From assembly GCA_026709725.1 (NCBI GenBank), contig JAPOSK010000289.1, positions 1-17,551 on the forward strand: DNA of 17,551 nucleotides, read 5' to 3'. Shown here in pieces: positions 7,480 through 13,272 of the stretch. The DNA comes from Paracoccaceae bacterium (GTDB lineage: Bacteria; Pseudomonadota; Alphaproteobacteria; Rhodobacterales; Rhodobacteraceae). Positions within the stretch are counted from its first letter, which is position 1. Each line of letters starts with the position of its first letter. The translations under genes and the position numbers were made by a program. The notes below the pieces were generated by a model. It was given only the letters and a program-made list of their open reading frames with translations. It had not been told where the DNA came from and did not search any database.

Positions 7480-9642
7480 TTATACTTTGTGCTCAAGGTC
7501 ATACTGTTGGAGCACAGGTCTCAAGATTTCATATGCTTCAGAGCGATTGTCTGACAATGATGAAAACTCGGCAACACGGACAAGTTCAGATTCTATCAAG
7601 CGCTTGGCATATTCAGATTCTGTATCAAATTGTTGTGGCAAAACGACGATGAAGTCATGAATCAAGGCGTGTTTCTTCCCCGGCGATCGGCGTAGGATCC
7701 GGCCGCGGCGCTGGATAAACTGACGCGGGTCTCTTGAACTGGCAAGGATGTATGCTGTACTGCACGCCGGTATGTCAATACCTTCGTCGAGGCACCGGAT
7801 GGCAACCATCGCGTCAATTAGACCAAGTCGGAAATTATCCAGTATCCTGATGCGGTCATTGCGGGATTCCTGCGATGTGAAGCGAGAGACATTCCAGGAC
7901 ATTTCGTCCAACATCGCGCTGACCGCTTTGTCTTGTCGTATGTCTCCCACGTCGCTACCTTCGGGAGTGTTTGTGTTCTCACCATTCTCAATGGTACCGT
8001 CGCCGCAATAGAACAATGTGTGCCGAGTTGGTCGTTCTCCGGTCAGCAAGTCCTGAAGTGCCAGGAGCTTGTTGGCAGCGGAGCCGACAAGCCGTGCACG
8101 TTTCATAAGCAGACGAGTTAACTGCTGGGATATGCCGTATTTGCAATCCTTTTGGCGGGCCACAATGCGTCCGATCTGCTCTGAGAGATCAATAAACTCT
8201 CCCGCTTCCTCACTCGTAAACTCAATTAGATGGGGGTAGTACGTATAAGGTGTCAAGACCTTGTCCTTGACTGCCTCTTTCAATGTGTAGCGAGAAACAA
8301 TGTCACCGTAGAATTCATTTAGGCGCTCGTTACGCGTTTCGTCGATATAGTGTTTCGGTGTTGCGGAAAGTCCGATTCGGAATTTTGCATGCTTGGGCAG
8401 AAATCCTTCATAAGCCTGAGATGTGTGGTGATGACACTCGTCACCGATCCACATCAAAAAATCGCCCTTGATCTTTGCAAGGCACTCTTGGAACTTTGGG
8501 CTTTTGAGCGTTCGGTTCACAACAACAATAGCACCAAAATTGCGACTACCCATGGCCAGTTCGTGGATCAAGCACCGCAGATCGTCTTCCCATTGTGATC
8601 TGGATACGTAGCATTTCACTGGGTAAATATTGAATTTTGAGAGGATATCGACCCACTGATCGGCGAGACTCTGGTACGGAACCGCAATCACGCATGTAAG
8701 ACCGTCAATTTTTTCTGACAGTTTCACGACTGCATGAATGGCAGTAATGGTCTTTCCAGCACCTGTAGCGAGATCGAATATTCCTTGAAAATCACCCTTA
8801 GATTTCCAAGCACGGAGCGCATTGATCTGATGGTTCCGAATTTTGAAAGGTTGGCCGTTGATAGTTTTGGGCTTACTTGGCTTATCATGCGCGGCCTTCA
8901 TTTCGCCTTCAGTAGATAATTCGATGCGTGCGGCAATGGCTGCTTCGACTTCTGGATCAGGTGTATAACCGAGAGATTGACCGACAGATATTAGGTTATC
9001 ACGAACAGCAGTCGGAATATCGATAACCGCAGTGCCCCTGCTTTCATTTTTCCATAACCGTTCAAAGCTCTCAATATGCGGTTCACAGAACTCGGAATGT
9101 TCCGGCACCCATGTCCGGAAGACATTAATAGATTCATAGTTATGGGTAGGCAGCAAGGCATGTGTGCTTTCATTTGCCGAGCCTGCAAAGACAACCTTAT
9201 CGCCGGAGTCGTCTGAAATAATTCCAATCTTGTCGTGATACATGCCCCGTTCGCGGATTGCGATCTTCAGATCAAGCCGTCCGTTTGCAACAAGCCAGGC
9301 CAGGGTATCAAAGCGGTTCTGGAACAAATCGTCACTGATATTTTTGGTCATTGATATCAGTTCGATGCCAATTTTATCTATTATCTCTCTTTTGCGATAG
9401 CCCCTTTTCACAGCTTCAAGGTCTTCGGGTTCGGCAAAAGTACCAAGGATCAACCTGATTTGACCACAATGAGTTACGAATTCAGAAAGAGCTTGTGCAG
9501 CGCAGGTTATGGTTGATGCTGAAAAAAAACCGACAGCGCGATCATAGCGTGTCGCGACGGAGAGTGTCGGAAAGTAGAAATCTTCCAGTATGTGATCCTG
9601 GTCGGACTTATAGACGCCCTTGTACGATAATTCCCGCAACAC
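7480..9642 (-). CDS. sspH: SspH-like PLD-nuclease / SF2 helicase fusion
   Basis: 720-residue protein joining a phospholipase-D-type nuclease to a DEAD/DEAH-like superfamily 2 helicase. The nuclease part (about 1-200) has YHDKIGII with His136 and Lys138, then GSANEST at 154-160, a single HKD-like active site that probably works as a dimer. The helicase has Walker A LATGAGKT at 291-298, motif II DECHHH at 401-406, motif III LSATP at 425-429, motif V CLDEGIDIP at 617-625 and motif VI QRRGRILRR at 644-652. It starts at a GTG directly abutting the sspG TAA. Published SspFGH is reported to damage DNA lacking phosphorothioate; a helicase-nuclease is the natural candidate for that activity. The H name follows gene order and architecture from memory; the domain call is secure, the symbol less so. 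Confidence 0.82.
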   Translation of the reverse strand: MLRELSYKGVYKSDQDHILEDFYFPTLSVATRYDRAVGFFSASTITCAAQALSEFVTHCGQIRLILGTFAEPEDLEAVKRGYRKREIIDKIGIELISMTKNISDDLFQNRFDTLAWLVANGRLDLKIAIRERGMYHDKIGIISDDSGDKVVFAGSANESTHALLPTHNYESINVFRTWVPEHSEFCEPHIESFERLWKNESRGTAVIDIPTAVRDNLISVGQSLGYTPDPEVEAAIAARIELSTEGEMKAAHDKPSKPKTINGQPFKIRNHQINALRAWKSKGDFQGIFDLATGAGKTITAIHAVVKLSEKIDGLTCVIAVPYQSLADQWVDILSKFNIYPVKCYVSRSQWEDDLRCLIHELAMGSRNFGAIVVVNRTLKSPKFQECLAKIKGDFLMWIGDECHHHTSQAYEGFLPKHAKFRIGLSATPKHYIDETRNERLNEFYGDIVSRYTLKEAVKDKVLTPYTYYPHLIEFTSEEAGEFIDLSEQIGRIVARQKDCKYGISQQLTRLLMKRARLVGSAANKLLALQDLLTGERPTRHTLFYCGDGTIENGENTNTPEGSDVGDIRQDKAVSAMLDEMSWNVSRFTSQESRNDRIRILDNFRLGLIDAMVAIRCLDEGIDIPACSTAYILASSRDPRQFIQRRGRILRRSPGKKHALIHDFIVVLPQQFDTESEYAKRLIESELVRVAEFSSLSDNRSEAYEILRPVLQQYDLEHKV

Positions 9643-10116
9643 TTAGAATGAGATTCCCGACAAGTCGTAGTTTCCTTCATCCGTATTCAGAAAGCCGCGT
9701 CCCTTGAGCAATTCCAAAATGTCCCGGTCGGGGTACTCACCCCCGAATCGATTCATAGCTTCTTTGATAATCTGAAGGCCACCATTCACATACTCCTCGA
9801 AGATTTCTGCACAGTGGCTTTCCTCTCCCTCCTTTAGAATTTCAGGGTCTTGGGTTTCAGCAAGCGCAATGAGGTAAATCAAATCTTCAGCATCAACACG
9901 CTCAAACTGTTGGTAGGAGATATCCTCGACGCCTCGTTTTTTATCGAGCGGAAGACGGCGATGTTCGGAGTAGCCTAAGAGGGCAGCAAAGCAAAGCAAC
10001 TCGCGGATCGTTGGGAAGAGTGTCCGTTCAGCATCAGGAAGTTTCTCCACAGCAAGCTTCTGAACCATTTTTTCATGAACACGGCTCCTGTTGATGTTCG
10101 GTGCACGACTACTCAT
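9643..10116 (-). CDS. sspG: SspG-like, Dnd-system-associated protein 4 family
   Basis: 157-residue soluble helical protein without an enzyme motif that I can see. It matches the conserved pattern of the dnd system-associated protein 4 family: LFPTIRELLCFAALLGY at about 38-54, RRLPLDKK shortly after, then LIALAE and the C-terminal IFEEYVNGGL. That family is found next to phosphorothioation genes but its biochemical role is not established. Its ATG overlaps the sspF stop as ATGA and its TAA abuts the sspH GTG start, so the three genes are tightly coupled and their products probably act together. The name sspG is by position between the SMC-like ATPase and the helicase-nuclease. Confidence 0.8.
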   Translation of the reverse strand: MSSRAPNINRSRVHEKMVQKLAVEKLPDAERTLFPTIRELLCFAALLGYSEHRRLPLDKKRGVEDISYQQFERVDAEDLIYLIALAETQDPEILKEGEESHCAEIFEEYVNGGLQIIKEAMNRFGGEYPDRDILELLKGRGFLNTDEGNYDLSGISF

Positions 10117-12125
10117 GGGCTGGTAATCTCCACAATCTCGGTTCCATCATATTCGGAACTGAAGATAGCTGTCTTGTACTCCTTGCCTGCAAAGGAGCGT
10201 GATTCCTGCTTGCGTTTGCCCTGTGGTTCCGAATTATGACGCACAAGCAGGTATTCAGCCCCGAGACGATCCCCGATGGTCTCAAGGACACTCTTGGATC
10301 CCTGTGACTTTGAAACAAATAAAACGACCTGTTGAGCCATTTTTGGGATGAACTCTGCTGTAGTTGTACGATATGCCTCATCAAGCTGACCAAATGGTGA
10401 ATCCAGTACAAGTGGGGCAATTGTTCCCGGAAGGAAATCCTGACTCTTATCGTCCTTGCGCGATTTTGCGAATTGAATGAGTGCAGATGTAAATGCGAGG
10501 CCAAGCAACTGGTTTTCTCCACTTGACTTTGGCAGAACCGTGCCGTCGGTATTTCGGAGCGTAATGACATAGTCCTCGGACATTTTCAGGTGCAGTACCT
10601 TGCGCGAAGTAGCTTCAAGAACGCGGCACACTTCCGCATGTAGCAGGTAGCGGGCTACATACTCTTCATGCTCAAGCCGAACTCTGAGATTTTTGATGAT
10701 TTGTTTGCAGCGGTCAAGCCGATGACCGAGAATGGCAGCTTGTGAGTTTAGATTGGCAAGATTCTGAATTTTGCGTTCGGCTTCTTCTTTATTTTTCTCA
10801 TCCGAGTTAATTTTTTCCTCATACGCTCCAATATCGTTATCAAGTACCCGCATCTCGTTCATTAATTCATCGCGACGATTCTCTTGTTCATAAATATTAT
10901 CAAGCTTGATTCCCTTGAGGTTGTCGCTAGCTTCGTTGAGTTGTGCCTCGATCCTCGAATATTCACTATTGGTTTCCGCAAGTTTTTGTTTTGCTTCTCT
11001 TAACCGTCCAGGTGCTTTTTCGCGTTCTTTTCTTAATACTGTTAGCTGAGCACGCACCTTCGTTATGCGGTCTCGCATAATCCGGTTTGCGGCCTTCGTT
11101 AAGAGGCTTTCAACTTTCCTGCTCTCTGAACTGCCCGGTGCAAGCTTTGTGCCGCATATGCACTGCTCTGCTTCGAGGATGTCTTTGACAAATTCTTCGT
11201 TGTAAGGCGAGGGTATTCGCCCTTGATGCTGTTGTTTGTCAAGAAAGGAAAAAGTTTCCTCGGTGATACGTTTCGAGACGATAAAGCGGCCATTTTCACC
11301 AAGCCACTTGTATACTTCGTCTTCTTCTCCCCTTTTTCGCCTCTGAATACGATCGAGCTCTTTGTTCAGACGGTCGCGGTTTTTTTGAATTTCTTTGGCG
11401 GCGGCTGTCCCGCGAAGCTTTGCCTCAATGTCATTGATTTGCTGTTCAGTCTGCCTTCGACGTTTCTTAAATTCGTCAATCTGCTTCTTATGCGTCAAGA
11501 TATTATCTGATAAAATATTGATATGATTGTTTAATTCTTCGGTCTGTATTGTTTTTGCCTCCGCCGGTATCTGCTTTTGGAAATAGGTTTTGGCAGAATT
11601 AAGATCCTCAATCGCCCTCTCAATCAGGGAGCAACCGAGGATATCGCGGACCGCGCTCTTAATTGAGGCCTCGTTGTTCTCACCCAGAAAAACCTCTGCA
11701 TGCTCACCATCGAACAGAAAATGAGCGGCCATCTTGCGAGGAAGCACTGTATTAATGAATGTATCCGGCGTGTCGAGCGGGACCTGACTGCCTTCTTCAA
11801 TGCGCCAAACCATAAACTTATTGCTTGATGAGGAGGAACGCGCAGCCCTGTAGCGTTTCTCGTTATGCTCAAAAAAGACCTCCACTGAGGCTTCGTCGCG
11901 ACCTGCCTTCTTAGCATCATAGTTCAGGATGTCTCGACGCTTCTCAAACTTTTTCGTTGTCTCACCAAAGAAACACCAGAGCATGGCATTCAATAGAGTT
12001 GTTTTGCCTACACCGTTCTCGGCATGAACAATGGTTACATTGCGATCAGGTTTCTTAGAGAAGCGGATGGAGGTCTCACCGTAAAAACAACGGAAATCCC
12101 GCATCCTGATCTCTTCAAGAATCAT
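10113..12125 (-). CDS. sspF: SspF-like SMC/SbcC/DndD-type ATPase
   Basis: 670-residue ABC-type ATPase of the RecF/SbcC/SMC class, close in layout to DndD. The head begins with a DFRCFYG strand and Walker A ENGVGKTT at residues 36-43. A charged coiled coil covers roughly 170-480, interrupted near its middle by CICG at 322-325, which resembles half of a zinc hook. The C-terminal head half carries the signature-like PKSSGENQL at 532-540 and Walker B LVLDSPFGQLDE at 572-583. Such proteins bind DNA ends or branched DNA and couple ATP to conformational change. The first position in the sspF-sspG-sspH cluster supports the SspF assignment; DndD of a Dnd system is the alternative, disfavoured because no dndE or dndB is present and DUF4007 is. 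Its start is overlapped by the stop of a small upstream reading frame (ATGA). Confidence 0.83.
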   Translation of the reverse strand: MILEEIRMRDFRCFYGETSIRFSKKPDRNVTIVHAENGVGKTTLLNAMLWCFFGETTKKFEKRRDILNYDAKKAGRDEASVEVFFEHNEKRYRAARSSSSSNKFMVWRIEEGSQVPLDTPDTFINTVLPRKMAAHFLFDGEHAEVFLGENNEASIKSAVRDILGCSLIERAIEDLNSAKTYFQKQIPAEAKTIQTEELNNHINILSDNILTHKKQIDEFKKRRRQTEQQINDIEAKLRGTAAAKEIQKNRDRLNKELDRIQRRKRGEEDEVYKWLGENGRFIVSKRITEETFSFLDKQQHQGRIPSPYNEEFVKDILEAEQCICGTKLAPGSSESRKVESLLTKAANRIMRDRITKVRAQLTVLRKEREKAPGRLREAKQKLAETNSEYSRIEAQLNEASDNLKGIKLDNIYEQENRRDELMNEMRVLDNDIGAYEEKINSDEKNKEEAERKIQNLANLNSQAAILGHRLDRCKQIIKNLRVRLEHEEYVARYLLHAEVCRVLEATSRKVLHLKMSEDYVITLRNTDGTVLPKSSGENQLLGLAFTSALIQFAKSRKDDKSQDFLPGTIAPLVLDSPFGQLDEAYRTTTAEFIPKMAQQVVLFVSKSQGSKSVLETIGDRLGAEYLLVRHNSEPQGKRKQESRSFAGKEYKTAIFSSEYDGTEIVEITSP

Positions 12126-12287
12126 TCCTGGTGCCCCTTGGGAGTATGCCTTATGATAATTTCGCGGAGCTTTTGTCGACGTTCAGTATTCACATTGCGT
12201 TTCTCATAGAAATACTCTCTCAAGCTCGATGATCTCCCGAATAATCCGATCTTCTTTGTCATTCTGTTCCAAGGGCTCGCCTGTCAT
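12122..12287 (-). pseudogene. Small gene upstream of sspF, apparently frameshifted
   Basis: Too short for most ORF callers. An ATG at 12287, three bases after the ribosome site GGCAGGA, opens a frame that reads to IIREIIELER and then stops at 12204. The adjacent frame continues with EYFYEKRNVNTERRQKLRE and ends in a TGA overlapping the sspF ATG, the same ATGA coupling as the other junctions. Joined, they give a highly charged protein of about 55 residues resembling the small proteins annotated beside DNA-modification ATPases. The switch falls in the repeat GAGAGAG (minus strand, 12221-12215); one more GA unit would restore a single frame. If no join occurs, an in-frame ATG at 12262 could still give a 46-residue product containing the C-terminal part. 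It could be a natural mutation, a contingency repeat, recoding, or an assembly error. Confidence 0.55.
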
Positions 12288-12611
12288 ACATCCTGCCTTT
12301 ACAAACCACTAAACTTCAGGAGATTGCAATCGCGTTGTGCTACCATAACACTATATAGTACATTGTGGAAGATCAGTCATATCGTGCAAAATATTTGCCG
12401 AAATATGACATAGTGTCGTTACTGCTACCATACATGAATATGACCAAATGCGTTCCCACTTTCAGCTTGATGCACAGCGGCAGGGAGTCAAAGCGGAGCA
12501 GGCTTGGAGGGATGAACAACAATCCGCCACGATAATATCTGTCATGGGGGTATCAGAGATGTACAATTCGGTGGTGTTGTGTGGAGTGAAGGAGTTTTTG
12601 GCGGCAGTGGG
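12288..12611. other. AT-rich divergent intergenic region with repeats
   Basis: No gene is supported here. The left part (12288-12440) is strongly AT-rich and holds several symmetric elements: ATATTT-GCCG-AAATAT at 12391-12406 nested with TCATAT (12377-12382) and ATATGA (12403-12408), the palindrome ACTATATAGT at 12350-12359, and a direct repeat TGCTACCATA at 12338-12347 and 12423-12432. These could be operator sites for the defence operon. The right part (12440-12611) regains the base composition of the housekeeping operon and contains only very short, unconvincing open frames. I see no tRNA, insertion sequence or clear attachment-site duplication. Confidence 0.5.
12352..12380 (-). promoter_or_regulatory. 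Weak candidate promoter for the sspF-sspE operon
   Basis: On the minus strand ATGACT (12380-12375, four of six to TTGACA) is separated by 17 bases from TATATA (12357-12352, four of six to TATAAT). Transcription would begin near 12345, about 58 bases before the small gene start. The -10 sits inside the perfect palindrome ACTATATAGT at 12350-12359, which could serve as an operator. The match is modest and the region is generally AT-rich, so other choices are possible. Confidence 0.3.
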
Positions 12612-12639
12612 TTGCGTTCCGGGATGAATTGGATATAAT
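12612..12639 (+). promoter_or_regulatory. Promoter of the rimP-nusA-infB operon
   Basis: A perfect -10 hexamer TATAAT (12634-12639) follows TTGCGT (12612-12617, three of six to TTGACA) with a 16-base spacer. Initiation near 12646 would give a leader of about 100 bases before rimP. The -10 lies within the palindrome TTGGAT-ATA-ATCCAA at 12629-12643, a possible protein-binding site that could block or modulate initiation. Confidence 0.6.
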
Positions 12640-12645
12640 CCAAGG

Positions 12646-12747
12646 CGAACAGCGGTGGTTGGGTGTCCAAAGCCCGGCTTCCAATCAATCTTTCTGGGAC
12701 GGGCCGCGTGCCCGTTTTTTTGTGTTGGTGTCTTGAAGCGGGGTCGG
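12646..12747 (+). promoter_or_regulatory. rimP leader, attenuator-like 5' untranslated region
   Basis: About 100 bases of untranslated leader containing a complete intrinsic terminator shortly before rimP. GCCCG at 12672-12676 is complementary to CGGGC at 12700-12704, the 5' arm of that terminator, so the two structures are mutually exclusive and the upstream pairing could act as an anti-terminator. TTGG (12659-12662) can pair with CCAA at 12667-12670 or 12681-12684. Leaders of this kind upstream of rimP-nusA in alphaproteobacteria have been described as putative attenuators; autoregulation by NusA is a plausible reason. The structure is seen; regulation is inferred. Confidence 0.55.
12699..12721 (+). 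terminator. Intrinsic terminator inside the rimP leader
   Basis: A GC-rich stem pairs ACGGGC (12699-12704) with GCCCGT (12710-12715) around the loop CGCGT and runs straight into seven T residues (12715-12721). It lies 26 bases before the rimP ATG and downstream of the likely operon promoter, so it is placed as an attenuator rather than as the end of an upstream gene; the nearest upstream gene is on the other strand. Confidence 0.75.
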
Positions 12748-13248
12748 ATGACGCATCTTGTTGCGGCAACGCGGTCGGATCGGCGGATCCTGGCGATTGT
12801 TGAGCCGGTGGCGCGGGGAATGGGGTATGAGATTGTCCGCCTGCGGCTGGGTTGTGGTGAGAGGAAATCACTGCAAGTGCTGGCTGAGCGGGACGATGGC
12901 CGAATGGATATTGACGATTGCGCGAGGCTGTCGAGGGCACTTTCGGTGGAGCTGGATGTGCGGGATCCGATCGCGGGAGGGTATTCGCTTGAGATCTCGT
13001 CGCCGGGGATTGATCGACCGCTGACAAGGCCGGGGCATTTCCAGACCTGGCTTGGGCATGAGGTGCGGATTGAGGCTGAAGGGCGGAAGCTGCGGGGTCG
13101 GCTGAGCGGGGCTGACGGGAATGCGATCACACTGGCGTGTGATGAAGGCGAGGTTGCCGTCGACTTTGCGATGATCCGCAAGGCAAGACTGGTCCTGTCT
13201 GATGCCCTGCTGCAAGCGGGTGTTGCGGGCGGAGATGCGGATGGGTGA
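12748..13248 (+). CDS. rimP: Ribosome maturation factor RimP
   Basis: 166-residue cytoplasmic factor for 30S subunit maturation. The family signature SLEISSPGIDRPL is present at about residues 91-103, after an N-terminal alpha/beta domain beginning TRSDRRILAIVEPVARGMGYEIV (helix and strand; quoted loosely from residues 8 onward as the domain start) and followed by the C-terminal SH3-like domain around GHEVRIEAEGRKLRGRLSG. The start at 12748 was chosen because the longer in-frame reading from 12655 would run through the leader terminator; a purine-rich GAAGCGGGG lies just upstream. It is first in the operon, 24 bases before nusA, in the standard order rimP-nusA-ylxR-infB. Confidence 0.92.
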   Translation: MTHLVAATRSDRRILAIVEPVARGMGYEIVRLRLGCGERKSLQVLAERDDGRMDIDDCARLSRALSVELDVRDPIAGGYSLEISSPGIDRPLTRPGHFQTWLGHEVRIEAEGRKLRGRLSGADGNAITLACDEGEVAVDFAMIRKARLVLSDALLQAGVAGGDADG

Positions 13249-13272
13249 CGGAATTGATACAGGGATACAGCA

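Noticed and set aside
7455..7502. Longer sspE starting at 7502
   Set aside because: It has no ribosome site, overlaps sspH, and the ATG at 7454 has GGAG at ideal spacing.
96..12125. Canonical Dnd (DndBCDE-FGH) or BREX system
   Set aside because: There is no DndE or DndB and no PglX/BrxC-type gene; DUF4007 with the PP-loop gene and a DUF262-DUF1524 nuclease points to Ssp. The DndD-like and Dnd-associated-4 proteins fit SspFGH.
12434..12535. Plus-strand 33-residue open frame beginning MNMTKCVPTF
   Set aside because: It has no ribosome site, motif or operon context; it is too short to support.
12655..12747. N-terminally extended RimP from 12655
   Set aside because: The extension would translate the leader terminator hairpin and T-run, and it has no RimP similarity.
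12440..12747. tRNA upstream of rimP, as with metY in Escherichia coli
   Set aside because: No cloverleaf, T-loop consensus or acceptor-stem pairing could be found on either strand.
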